Shown one piece after another: positions 10,036-18,583 of a DNA stretch of 64,000 nt. How positions within the stretch are numbered: the stretch's first letter is position 1; every line of letters begins with the position of its first letter. The stretch covers positions 79,064 to 143,063 of the forward strand of contig NZ_JADIKE010000026.1 in NCBI RefSeq assembly GCF_016904955.1, in the 5' to 3' direction. Below the pieces are notes generated by a model. The model made no database searches, had not been told where the DNA came from, and saw nothing but the letters and a program-made list of their open reading frames with translations. A program made the position numbers and the translations under genes. The stretch is from Dyella flava (GTDB lineage Bacteria; Pseudomonadota; Gammaproteobacteria; Xanthomonadales; Rhodanobacteraceae).

Positions 10036-11046
10036 ATGAGCAATATCAACCTCATCGCACGCGACAATGGCGCGGGCCTCACGCGAGACATGCACCTGCT
10101 CGCCGGCTTGCTGCGCGAAGGCGGGCACGATGTCACGATCACCGGGCTTGGCCATCGCAGCCGCCTGAGCAATCGCCTGCGGCGTTTGCATGCGCGCCTG
10201 CGTCGTCTGTTTCGCGGCTGGTTCCACGGCGAACTCAACGCGCGTTACGACATGAACATCATGCTCGAACATGTGCGCCCGGAATCATTCGATCAGGCAC
10301 ACGTCAACATCCTGATTCCCAATCCGGAGTGGTTCCGCGAAGAATGGCTGCGTGAACTGCCGCATATCGATCTCATCTTCGCCAAGACCCAGCATGCCGA
10401 GCAGATCTTCGGCAAGCTGGGCTGCCGTGTCGTGCCGATCGGCTTCACCGGCTCGGACTACCAGGATCGGGAAGTCGCGCGACAAGCCACGTTTTTCCAC
10501 GGCCCCGGCCGCAGCGGCAACAAAGGCACCCTGCCCTTGCTGGAGCTGTGGGCACAGCATCCGGAGTGGCCCGAACTCACCGTGGTCTGGCGGCGCAAGC
10601 GGGTGGAGCTTCCCGAGCTGCCGCCCAATGTGAAGCTGATTCGCGACTATCTTCCCGAAGCGGAATTGCGCCGCCTGCACAACGCCAACGTGTTTCATCT
10701 GTGCCCGTCGCAAACCGAAGGCTATGGCCATTCGCTGGTGGAAAGCCTCAGTACGGGCTGCGTCACCATCACCACCGATGCCGAACCGATGAACGAACTG
10801 GTGACCGCCGAACGCGGTGTGCTGGTCGCCGCACATGCCAACGGCACGCAGGAGCTGGCCACGCTTTACGATTTCGATCTCGATGCCATGCGTGTCGCCA
10901 TCGAACGCTGCATTGCCATGCCGAAAGAAGAACAAGCATCGCTGGGACGCGCCGCACGCGCGTGGTACGAACACAACAACACGGCATTCCGCCAGCGTTT
11001 TCTGGATGCCATTGCCAACGCTGCTCCGCCAGCGCGTAACAAGTAA
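10036..11046 (+). CDS. Glycosyltransferase, first of two tandem paralogues
   Basis: A 336-aa soluble protein starting MSNINLIARDNGAGLTRDM, with a GT-B-like layout. The C-terminal half has a nucleotide-sugar-binding pattern (HLCPSQTEGYGHSLVESLS, then TTDAEPMNELV) as in GT4-type transferases. It probably transfers a sugar during cell-surface polysaccharide assembly at the cytoplasmic face of the inner membrane. The next gene is a clear paralogue with the same starting motif and the same C-terminal signature, so the pair arose by tandem duplication. Donor and acceptor cannot be told from sequence. Confidence 0.75.
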   Translation: MSNINLIARDNGAGLTRDMHLLAGLLREGGHDVTITGLGHRSRLSNRLRRLHARLRRLFRGWFHGELNARYDMNIMLEHVRPESFDQAHVNILIPNPEWFREEWLRELPHIDLIFAKTQHAEQIFGKLGCRVVPIGFTGSDYQDREVARQATFFHGPGRSGNKGTLPLLELWAQHPEWPELTVVWRRKRVELPELPPNVKLIRDYLPEAELRRLHNANVFHLCPSQTEGYGHSLVESLSTGCVTITTDAEPMNELVTAERGVLVAAHANGTQELATLYDFDLDAMRVAIERCIAMPKEEQASLGRAARAWYEHNNTAFRQRFLDAIANAAPPARNK

Positions 11047-11060
11047 GCGGCGTGCCCGTC

Positions 11061-12071
11061 ATGCCTGCCTCACTGAGCGTCAATCTGGTGGTGCGTGATA
11101 ACGGCCTGGGGCTGACGCGCGACGCGCAATTGCTCGCCGATGCGCTCAAGGCCAGCGGCTGCACGGTGCATGTCACCTCGCTCGGCGAGCAGGACGAGCA
11201 ACTGCGTTGGCGCTACGGGCGCGGACGGCGCGTGCTTTTCAGCCATCTGCGCCATACCTGGGCACGCTTGCGAGGTCACGCCCAATACGACCTCAATATC
11301 ATGTTCGAACACCTGTGGCCGCTGCATTTACCGTTGGCGCGCTACAACATCGCCTTGCCGAATCCGGAGTGGTTCGACAGCAAGGATGCTGCACACCTGC
11401 GCTGCATGGATCACGTCTGGGCCAAGACCCGTCACGCGGAAGCACTATTCCAGCGCCTGGGCTGCAAGACGTCCTTCGTGGGTTTTGACAGCGATGATCG
11501 TTACGATCCGCAGGTCCGCCGAACGCGCCAGTTCTTCCACCTCGCTGGTGGCAGCCGCATCAAAGGCACCGAACGATTGCTGGCCTTATGGCGCAAGCAC
11601 CCGGAATGGCCGACGCTGACCGTGCTGCAAAATCCTTCCTGCGCGCAGCCGGGGCCGGCGCAGGCGAATATACGGCACTGCGTGGAGTACGTGCCGGCAG
11701 AGGCCCTGCAAACGCTGCAAAATGCTCATGCCTACCACGTGTGCCTGTCGGAAGCCGAAGGCTGGGGTCACTACATTGTTGAAGGCATGGGCGTCGGCGC
11801 TGTCGTCATCACCGTCGATGCAGCCCCCATGAACGAACTCGTCGATGCCGAACGTGGCCTGCTGGTGGCTTATGCCAGCACCGGCACGATGGGTCACGCC
11901 ACCACCTATCAGTTTGACGAACGCGCGATGGAGCAGACGGTAGCGCAGGCGCTAAGCCTGAGCGATACCGAACTCGAGCGTAAAGGCGAATACGCCAGGC
12001 AGTGGTTTGTCGAGAACAAAGCGCAATTTGCCCAGCGTATCGGCCGGGCGCTAAGCGAACTCAGGATTTGA
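11061..12071 (+). CDS. Glycosyltransferase, second tandem paralogue
   Basis: A 336-aa paralogue of the preceding gene: VNLVVRDNGLGLTRDAQLL at the start, PNPEWF and WAKTRHAE in the middle, and CLSEAEGWGHYIVEGMGVG with DAAPMNELVDAERG near the C-terminus, each aligning with its neighbour. The ATG at 11061 matches the paralogue's N-terminus best; an in-frame GTG at 11052 is possible. The gap to the previous gene is about 14 bp, so the two are co-transcribed. It ends 11 bp inside the convergent GT2 gene. Divergence in the donor-binding half suggests the copies may use different sugars, which is inference. Confidence 0.72.
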   Translation: MPASLSVNLVVRDNGLGLTRDAQLLADALKASGCTVHVTSLGEQDEQLRWRYGRGRRVLFSHLRHTWARLRGHAQYDLNIMFEHLWPLHLPLARYNIALPNPEWFDSKDAAHLRCMDHVWAKTRHAEALFQRLGCKTSFVGFDSDDRYDPQVRRTRQFFHLAGGSRIKGTERLLALWRKHPEWPTLTVLQNPSCAQPGPAQANIRHCVEYVPAEALQTLQNAHAYHVCLSEAEGWGHYIVEGMGVGAVVITVDAAPMNELVDAERGLLVAYASTGTMGHATTYQFDERAMEQTVAQALSLSDTELERKGEYARQWFVENKAQFAQRIGRALSELRI

Positions 12072-12915
12072 GTGCAGGATCGGCCAAGTGCCGATCAACG
12101 CCCTGCTCGCAACGCGTGATGCGCTCGGTAAGCGTGGCGCGATAGAGCCGATTGTTGGGCAAGCTCATATCGTTCACGTCTACCTGGGCCCGCGTCTTGT
12201 GCTCCAGATGCGCGGCCAGCGCACACCATTTCAGCTGACGCCGACGCAGACCGGCATTTTCCAGCCGGGCGGCCAGTTCGCGATCTTCCGCGCCGTAGCC
12301 TTCCATGCGCTCATCGAAGCCGTTGACGCGCAGCAGATCTTCACGCCAGAAGCTCATGTTGCAGCTCATGACCCGGCCGCCGTTTTTTCCCTTCGCCTTC
12401 CAGCGTGCCAGCCCCGGTGCGCGGAACGAGTAAATACGGCGAATGCCGTCGAAAACGTGGAAGTCCACATCCGCCCAAGGTGCAAAGACCGGACGGCCGC
12501 CAGCCAGCAGGCGAGCGGTTTCGCGCGTGGTCGTCTTGAAGCGGCCACCCTGCAGAAAGTAACCCGGCTCGGCGAGCATCAGATGATCGGCGATGAAGGC
12601 CGGGTGCAGGACCATGTCGCCATCCGTCAGCACCACATAATCGCCGCGGCTGGCCGCAATGCCCAGATTGCGGCAACGCGCGGCCCGAAAGCCCAGATCC
12701 TCCTGCCACAGGTGGCGCAACGGCACCGGAAAATCCTTTGCCATCGACTCGACCAGCTGCCGGGTGTCTTCCTTCGAGCCATCGTCCGCCACGATGACTT
12801 CGTCAGGCAGCCGGGTCTGCGCCGCCACGCTGCGCAAGACCTGCTTGAGCGCATCCGGCCAGTTGTAGGTGATGACGATCAACGACACTTTGTGCGGCTT
12901 GCCCCCGGCGGTCAT
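12061..12915 (-). CDS. Family 2 glycosyltransferase
   Basis: A 284-aa GT-A enzyme. VSLIVITYNWPDALKQVLRS opens the fold at residue 9, VIVADDGSKEDT follows, and the DxD metal site is LTDGDMVLHPAF at about residue 95. The later part (NMSFWREDLLRVNGFDERM, EDRELAARLENAGLR) is the usual GT2/galactosyltransferase C-terminal pattern. It probably adds one sugar to the LPS core or O-chain. It overlaps by 4 bp the stop-proximal end of the ligase-like gene upstream, so the two minus-strand genes form an operon. The acceptor is unknown. Confidence 0.82.
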   Translation of the reverse strand: MTAGGKPHKVSLIVITYNWPDALKQVLRSVAAQTRLPDEVIVADDGSKEDTRQLVESMAKDFPVPLRHLWQEDLGFRAARCRNLGIAASRGDYVVLTDGDMVLHPAFIADHLMLAEPGYFLQGGRFKTTTRETARLLAGGRPVFAPWADVDFHVFDGIRRIYSFRAPGLARWKAKGKNGGRVMSCNMSFWREDLLRVNGFDERMEGYGAEDRELAARLENAGLRRRQLKWCALAAHLEHKTRAQVDVNDMSLPNNRLYRATLTERITRCEQGVDRHLADPALKS

Positions 12916-14174
12916 GCACGAACCTCTTTTCCACGACGTTGCTGGCTATCCCTGACGCGCCACATCAGCCCCATGCTGATCGCCAGCGGCAGCCAGCCCA
13001 TCAGCCATTCCACGCTGGGCTTCTGCATCAGTTCGGGCGCATCGAACTGGAAGGCTACCGTCGAAAACACCCACAGCGCCAGCAGACAGCGACCGGTCGC
13101 GATGTGCCGGAACAGCCAGCCACGCCAGCCGACGATCAGCCACATCGCCACCCACAACAGGCCGGCCGGGATACCCAGCATGATCGCATTGTGGGTAAAG
13201 ACATTGTGGCTGTGCGTCCAGACCTCGTCACCGACGTGGATTTCGTAATGACTGGCCATGCCCAGTCCATGCCAGGGATGGGCTTTGATCAGGTCCCACG
13301 CCTGCTCGAAGATTTGCGGCCGATACGACATGCCGCGCTGCTCGACGTAGCGCCAGCCGCCGAATCCAACGGCCAGTGCGGCCAACGCGAGTATCACCAG
13401 CGCCCGCAACTTGACGTGCCCATGTCGCGCGCTCAGCAACATGCAGCCCTGCGCGACAAGGATCGCCAGCCACGCCGCACGGCTGTACGTCATCACCACG
13501 AAAACCGACAGCATCCCGAGCGATACGATCTGGATCACGTGCAGCCAGCGGCCACGCACGGTGGTCTGCGCCAGCCACACGATCGCAGCGCCATAGGCAA
13601 ATCCGGCCAGATTGGGATTGTCGAGCATGCCGAAGGAAACCAGGCGCCCCTGTTGCTGCCACATCGTCGTATGCAGGGTCCGCCATGGAAACGTGGCCAC
13701 GCCGCCGAGCGCACTCAACGCCAGACCCACCGCGCCCCAGAACAGCAACCGACGAAACCACTGCGGATTGCCGGCCACCAGCGCCGCCCAGGTGATCACG
13801 AACAGCAACACATAGACCGCCACAAAGACGTTGTCACCCGCATGCCCGTAATTGGCCCACGCCGATGACAGACTCGACCAGGCCAGAAAAGCCAGCAACA
13901 GCCAGGCATCGAGACTATGTGCAATGCGCCGGCGAAACTCGCCGCGCCGCTGCCACACCCACCACACGGCCGGCGCGATGAACAGCAACAGCAGACTGTC
14001 GTGGTAAGGCTTGCCGGGGTTCCATACCTTGTCGCCAACCGGGCTCGCCGCCAGGCCGACCAGCAACCACCACATCCCCAGCAGCAGCCAGTAACCGGCC
14101 CATTTCGGCAAATCGGACTGCAACCGGAATCGCTGTCCCCGCGTGGCGGCAAGGTTTGGCTTTTTCATCTGCAT
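12912..14174 (-). CDS. O-antigen ligase / polymerase-like membrane protein
   Basis: A polytopic protein of about 420 residues with some ten hydrophobic segments and a large periplasmic loop containing IFEQAWDLIKAHPWHGLGM and WTHSHNVFTHNAIMLG, the Wzy_C/WaaL pattern in which a loop histidine takes part in moving glycan from undecaprenyl diphosphate to lipid A-core. The start at 14174 (ATG; a second ATG at 14168) was chosen because upstream in-frame codons are arginine- and proline-rich and lack membrane character. Its downstream partner is a GT2. Ligase and polymerase families cannot be separated here, so no gene symbol is given. Confidence 0.75.
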   Translation of the reverse strand: MQMKKPNLAATRGQRFRLQSDLPKWAGYWLLLGMWWLLVGLAASPVGDKVWNPGKPYHDSLLLLFIAPAVWWVWQRRGEFRRRIAHSLDAWLLLAFLAWSSLSSAWANYGHAGDNVFVAVYVLLFVITWAALVAGNPQWFRRLLFWGAVGLALSALGGVATFPWRTLHTTMWQQQGRLVSFGMLDNPNLAGFAYGAAIVWLAQTTVRGRWLHVIQIVSLGMLSVFVVMTYSRAAWLAILVAQGCMLLSARHGHVKLRALVILALAALAVGFGGWRYVEQRGMSYRPQIFEQAWDLIKAHPWHGLGMASHYEIHVGDEVWTHSHNVFTHNAIMLGIPAGLLWVAMWLIVGWRGWLFRHIATGRCLLALWVFSTVAFQFDAPELMQKPSVEWLMGWLPLAISMGLMWRVRDSQQRRGKEVRA

Positions 14175-14429
14175 GCTGGCGACATTCTTCCCATGATCTG
14201 GAACACAACGCCCCATACCGCGTTTGGTAACAGCTGGGCGTCCCCCGCTTCGTGCGGCATCCATCGAACCAGCCCGAATACCCGCGCATGTTGCCTGCCC
14301 GAGGCTGAAACGCAATGAACTGGCGCGATGCAGCCTGTTCTTTTGTGACGGCGGACGCTTCCGGCGCGCCAACTGTAGCCCGCCCATGCCAGGGCCTGTC
14401 TACAGAAAGCCTTAGGCTAGAATGCGCGC

Positions 14430-15248
14430 ATGGCGCACCTTCTTCCGTTCACGCTCGTTGTGATGACCCGCAATGAGGCGCAAAAAATCGCGCGCTGCCT
14501 GGACAGCGTGCCCTTCGCCGCCGAAAAACTGGTGGTGGATAGCGGCAGTACCGACGACACGGTGGCCATTGCGCGCGCCCATGGCGCACGGGTGGTAGCG
14601 CAGGAATGGCTGGGTTTCGGCCCGCAACGCAACTTCGCCGCCGGCCACTGCAGTCACCCGTGGATTCTTGCGCTGGACGCCGACGAATACCTCACGCCCG
14701 AGCTGAGCGACGAATTGCAACGCCGGCTGCCGGCCCTGATGGAAAGCGATACCGCCGCCGCCGTGTTGCGCCGGCATCTGATCTACATGGGCAAGCCGAT
14801 GCGCTGGTATCGCCCGGCGGTCGGCGAAAAAATGGCCCGTTTCTACCATCGCGACCGCGCCCGCTGGAGCGATGTCCGTGTGCATGAGTCGCTGCAGTTC
14901 AAAGGTCCTTCGATCACCTTCAAGGCGCCGTTCCTGCACGACAACAATCCCAGCCTGGTCGAGAAGCAGCTTAAGGTATTGCTGTATGCCGAGCTGAAGT
15001 GCCGCGACTGGCACGACAAGGACAAGTCCACACGCATGTGGCAGACCCCGTTCGTGTTCGCCCTGGCTTTCATCAAGGATTACTTCCTGCGCCTGGGCTT
15101 TCTGGACGGCTGGCGCGGCTACGCCATTGCGCAAACGGCCGCCAGCTACGCGGCCTATAAGCGCATGCGCTATTTCGAAATGCGCCAGAATCCCGCCTCT
15201 CGCGATACCGCCGCGGACGCCCTGACCCGCAGCGGACTGGATCACTGA
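14430..15248 (+). CDS. KdtX/WaaE-type LPS core glycosyltransferase (GT2)
   Basis: A 272-aa GT-A enzyme that fits the WaaE/KdtX group, which adds glucose to inner-core heptose. Motifs are FTLVVMTRNEAQKIARCLDS at the N-terminus, VVDSGSTDDTVAIA, EWLGFGPQRNFA and the metal-binding ALDADEYLTPEL at about residue 80. The C-terminal part includes TFKAPFLHDN and a hydrophobic segment near FVFALAFIKDYFL. The gene is divergent from the ligase-like gene, and its stop overlaps the next start (ATGA), so it is coupled to the CDP-glycerol transferase-like gene. Exact acceptor unproven. Confidence 0.8.
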   Translation: MAHLLPFTLVVMTRNEAQKIARCLDSVPFAAEKLVVDSGSTDDTVAIARAHGARVVAQEWLGFGPQRNFAAGHCSHPWILALDADEYLTPELSDELQRRLPALMESDTAAAVLRRHLIYMGKPMRWYRPAVGEKMARFYHRDRARWSDVRVHESLQFKGPSITFKAPFLHDNNPSLVEKQLKVLLYAELKCRDWHDKDKSTRMWQTPFVFALAFIKDYFLRLGFLDGWRGYAIAQTAASYAAYKRMRYFEMRQNPASRDTAADALTRSGLDH

Positions 15249-16273
15249 TGCCCAAGCACTATCTGCTCTACGGTTCCGAACGCTATGCACTGGCCATCCT
15301 GCGACCGCTGCAAGCAGCCATCCGCGCACGCGGCGATGAAACCGCCTGGTTCTTCGATGGCCCCGGCGCGGAAGATCTGGTCGAAGGCGAGCGGTCGCTC
15401 AGCGTGAAGGAAGTGCGTCGCTGGAATCCGATCGCGGTGATCACGCCCGGCAACCATCTGCCGCATTTCTTTCCCGGCGTGAAGGTGGAAACCTTCCACG
15501 GCTTCAACGCCGGCAAGCCGCGTCATGTGTACATCCGCGGCTTCTTCGACCTGTACTGCACCACCGGCCCCAAAGACACCGCGCAATTCGGCGCGCTGTC
15601 CGACAAGCTCGGCCATTTCACCGTGACGGAAACCGGCTGGCCCAAGCTCGATCCTTTTATGAAGGAAATCGCCGGCCCGTTGCCGCCCGTAAGCAAGCCG
15701 CCGGTCATCCTTTATCACTCCACCTTCTCGCCTTCGTGGAGCGCCGCGGAAACCTTGTATGAGGAAGTGAAGCGTCTGTCGCGCGACGGCCGCTGGCACT
15801 GGATCGTGTCGTTCCATCCGAAGATGAATCCGGAGACCACCGCCAAGTTCAAGGCGCTGCAGAACGAGTACCTGACCTTCGCTGAAAACGACAACATCCT
15901 GGACCTGTTCACGCAGGTCGACATGATGTGTTCGGATACCTCGTCCGCGCTGAGCGAATTCCTGCTCACCGGCAAGCCGGTGGTGACGTTCAAGAATCGC
16001 GCCCCCGGTCCGCAGCTGATCGATATCGACGACCCCTCGCAATTCGAGCCGGCCATCGAGCGGGCGCTGTCGCGGCCGCCGGAACTGATGCAGGCGATCA
16101 AAACCTTCAGCGACGCCATCCACCCCTATCGCGACGGGCATTCCAGTGAACGCGTGCTGGACGCCATCGATGCGTTTATTGCTGCGGGTGGCCGCAATCG
16201 CAAATCCAAACCCTTGAATTTCTGGCGCAAATTGAAGTTGCGCCGGCGCATCGGCTATTGGGGTCCGGCCTGA
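15248..16273 (+). CDS. CDP-glycerol glycerophosphotransferase-like protein
   Basis: A 341-aa protein with the two-domain GT-B-like layout of the glyphos transferase family: YLLYGSERYALAILRPLQ at the start, VETFHGFNAGKPRH in the middle, ILYHSTFSPSWSAAETL, and the C-terminal LDLFTQVDMMCSDTSSALSE typical of the family's nucleotide-binding region. Members transfer glycerol phosphate or related groups to surface glycans. Its start overlaps the preceding WaaE-like gene, which places it in LPS or capsule assembly. In Gram-negatives these enzymes often have other substrates, so the substrate is left open. Confidence 0.7.
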   Translation: MPKHYLLYGSERYALAILRPLQAAIRARGDETAWFFDGPGAEDLVEGERSLSVKEVRRWNPIAVITPGNHLPHFFPGVKVETFHGFNAGKPRHVYIRGFFDLYCTTGPKDTAQFGALSDKLGHFTVTETGWPKLDPFMKEIAGPLPPVSKPPVILYHSTFSPSWSAAETLYEEVKRLSRDGRWHWIVSFHPKMNPETTAKFKALQNEYLTFAENDNILDLFTQVDMMCSDTSSALSEFLLTGKPVVTFKNRAPGPQLIDIDDPSQFEPAIERALSRPPELMQAIKTFSDAIHPYRDGHSSERVLDAIDAFIAAGGRNRKSKPLNFWRKLKLRRRIGYWGPA

Positions 16274-16350
16274 CCGGCGACACCGTCACAGCCAATTCAC
16301 CCGCATAGCTCAGTAGAATTCCGACCACCCGAGACGGATGGCTTTAGCAA

Positions 16351-18081
16351 GTGTCGACCCATAACTATCGCCGATCCGAAGCACTGCGCGCCCTGTGGCC
16401 ATGGCTGCCGCTGTGGACCGTGGTCGCGCTCATCGCGATCTTTTCCCACGGCCCGATGCCGCTCTACTCCACCCGCACGCTCGCCGTGGCCTGGGAAATG
16501 TGGAACGGGCACCACTGGCTGGTACCGCACATCAACGGCGAACCGTATAGCGAGAAAGTGCCGCTGCTGTTCTGGCTGATCCACGCCGGCTGGCTCGTGT
16601 TCGGCGTCAGCGATGTGTGGCCGCGCGTGCTGGAAGTGATCTTTGGCGCCATCCAGCTGGTGCAGGTTTCGGTGCTGGCACGCCGCCTCTTTCCCGAACG
16701 CCCATGGGTCGCGAAAGCTGCGCCGTGGATGTTGATGGCGTTGTCGTACGCGTTCCTGTTCGGCCTGCAGATCATGTACGAGGTGCTGCTGGTCGACTGC
16801 GTGCTGGGTGCCTTGCTCTGCCTGACCCCCAAGGCCAGCCGCGCCGAACCGCGCTGGCTGCTGTTCGGACTGCTGATCGGCGCGGGTTTGCTGACCAAGG
16901 GCCCGGTGATGCTGCTGCACATCGCGTTCCCGTGGCTGCTCGGCCCGATCTGGAACGACTGGGCACGCGAACATCGCGGCCGCTGGTATACGCGCGGCGT
17001 CCTGTCCATCTTGCTTGGCCTGGCGATGTTGGTGGCCTGGGCGATTCCGGCCGGCTTCAGCGGCGGCGATGCGTACCGTCACCGCCTGTTCTTCACGCAG
17101 ACCGCTGGGCGCGTTGTGAAAGGCGTGCAAACCGATCAGAAGCTGCAAAGCCATCCGCGCTGGATTGGCTGGTATCTGATCTCGCTGCCCATGCTGCTGT
17201 TCCCGTTCAGCGCATGGCCGCGCGCCTGGGTTGCGCTGGGCACGCTGCGCAAACCACTGGATAACGGGCTGCGTTTTGCGCTGTGCTGGGTCATCCCGTC
17301 GTTCGTGGTGTTCTCGCTCATCAGCGGCAAACAGTGGTACTACCTGCTGCCGGAATTCGCCGGCTGGATGCTGCTGCTGGCCGGAGCCATCGCGGTATTG
17401 CGCGAGCAGCGCGCCCAACTGGCCGACAACTACTGGTTGGGAAGCTGGCCGCTCGGTATCGGCAGCGTGCTGTTTGCGATCCTGCTGTTCGCACTGCCGT
17501 ACCTGACCCAGGTACACAAGCTGCACGGCGAATGGATCGAAGGTGCCGCGCCGTACAGCCGCACCTTCAGCGTGATGTTCCTGCTGCTCGGTTGCCTGCT
17601 GCTGGTACGCGGACGTGGCGAAATGCGCCGTGTCGCACTTGCCGGACTGGTCGGCGTGCTGGCGCTCAATACCTTGTTCACCCTGACCTTGTGGCACAAA
17701 TACGATCTCAGCCCGGCCTCGGCGATGATTTCCAGCGCACAAGCCGGGCACCACGCGGTGGCCATCCAGGGCAACTACGAAGGCCAGTTCCATTTCGCGG
17801 GAAGACTGAGCCAGCCGATCACCGAACTCTGGAATGCCGAGGCCCTGCAGGATTTCGCCAGGCAACATCCGGATGGCCTGATCATCACTCACCCGGACCA
17901 GGTTGAACCTTCAGCCCTGCGCTACGGCCTGCTGGTGCAACCGTTCCGCTCGTCGTGGCTGGAAATCTGGCCGGCCGCGACGCTGGCCGATCTCCGCGCC
18001 GGCCGCACGCCCGCCGAACCCACGCAAGCCCCAACCGTCTTCCCAGCCCCCACGACCGTGCAATACGGCCAACAGCCATGA
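16351..18081 (+). CDS. Second GT39-like membrane glycosyltransferase
   Basis: A 576-aa polytopic protein of the same superfamily as the 8.2 kb gene: a short cytoplasmic start, a first membrane helix, then the periplasmic loop YSTRTLAVAWEMW with EPYSEKVPLLFWLIH in place of DKPP, and about ten further membrane segments. The first loop lacks the usual acidic pair of ArnT, so this may be a distinct subfamily or have a different mechanism. GTG at 16351 is the best start; no in-frame ATG lies nearby. The stop overlaps the start of the following TPR gene (ATGA), implying coupling. Confidence 0.75.
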   Translation: MSTHNYRRSEALRALWPWLPLWTVVALIAIFSHGPMPLYSTRTLAVAWEMWNGHHWLVPHINGEPYSEKVPLLFWLIHAGWLVFGVSDVWPRVLEVIFGAIQLVQVSVLARRLFPERPWVAKAAPWMLMALSYAFLFGLQIMYEVLLVDCVLGALLCLTPKASRAEPRWLLFGLLIGAGLLTKGPVMLLHIAFPWLLGPIWNDWAREHRGRWYTRGVLSILLGLAMLVAWAIPAGFSGGDAYRHRLFFTQTAGRVVKGVQTDQKLQSHPRWIGWYLISLPMLLFPFSAWPRAWVALGTLRKPLDNGLRFALCWVIPSFVVFSLISGKQWYYLLPEFAGWMLLLAGAIAVLREQRAQLADNYWLGSWPLGIGSVLFAILLFALPYLTQVHKLHGEWIEGAAPYSRTFSVMFLLLGCLLLVRGRGEMRRVALAGLVGVLALNTLFTLTLWHKYDLSPASAMISSAQAGHHAVAIQGNYEGQFHFAGRLSQPITELWNAEALQDFARQHPDGLIITHPDQVEPSALRYGLLVQPFRSSWLEIWPAATLADLRAGRTPAEPTQAPTVFPAPTTVQYGQQP

Positions 18082-18404
18082 ATGCCGGCCTGATCGCCAG
18101 CCTGCGCGCACAATGCAACGGCCCGCGCGATGGCGCACTGCTGCGTTTCTCGCTGGGCAATGCCTTGCTTGAACAAGGCGAGCACGCTGCTGCCGCGGAA
18201 GAACTTCGCCGTGCAGTGTCGTTCGATCCGCACTATTCCGCCGCGTGGAAATTATTAGGCAAGGCATGCCTTGGTGGTGGCGATACTTCCGGCGCGGCAG
18301 ATGCGTGGCGGCAAGGCATCGAGGTGGCGCGCCAGCGCGGCGACAAGCAAGCCGAAAAAGAAATGACGGTATTTTTGCGGCGCGTGGAAAAGGCCGATAA
18401 CTAA
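18078..18404 (+). CDS. Small tetratricopeptide-repeat protein
   Basis: A 108-aa soluble protein with about two TPR units: RFSLGNALLEQGEHAAAAEE, then FDPHYSAAWKLLGKACLGGG and AADAWRQGIEVARQRGDKQA. TPRs mediate protein-protein contact. The ATG at 18078 overlaps the stop of the GT39-like gene by 4 bp, so it is translated from the same message and may be an accessory of that transferase. It ends just before a pair of GC-rich inverted repeats. Confidence 0.75.
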   Translation: MNAGLIASLRAQCNGPRDGALLRFSLGNALLEQGEHAAAAEELRRAVSFDPHYSAAWKLLGKACLGGGDTSGAADAWRQGIEVARQRGDKQAEKEMTVFLRRVEKADN

Positions 18405-18413
18405 CGCCTTGCT

Positions 18414-18450
18414 CCCTCTCCCCTCCGGGGAGAGGGTCGGGGTGAGGGGC
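18414..18450. repeat. GC-rich palindromic repeat, first copy
   Basis: ccctctcccctccgggg runs directly into agagggtcggggtgagggg, so the unit is itself a hairpin. It is the mirror of the unit at 18533-18570, giving two opposed copies separated by about 82 bp between convergent genes. Placement suggests a REP-like element that could also stop transcription in both directions. Confidence 0.65.
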
Positions 18451-18532
18451 CGCGCTTGCCATAAACATCGTCGTTACGACACATGTTCGCTTTGATGTTT
18501 CAGGGCTACGCAACCAACTCTTTCGCAAGAGT

Positions 18533-18570
18533 GCCCCCTCACCCCAGCCCTCTCCCCGGAGGGGAGAGGG
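18533..18570. repeat. GC-rich palindromic repeat, second (inverted) copy
   Basis: Reads gccccctcaccccagccc then tctccccggaggggagaggg, the inverse of the 18414 copy. It lies 13 bp from the stop of the minus-strand acyltransferase gene. Related sequence occurs at 8270-8290 and 22251-22336. Confidence 0.65.
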
Positions 18571-18583
18571 AGAAAAACGCTAG

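Noticed and set aside
16297..17892. 531-codon minus-strand ORF
   Set aside because: Antisense to the GT39-like gene; Gln/Arg-rich product without any family pattern.
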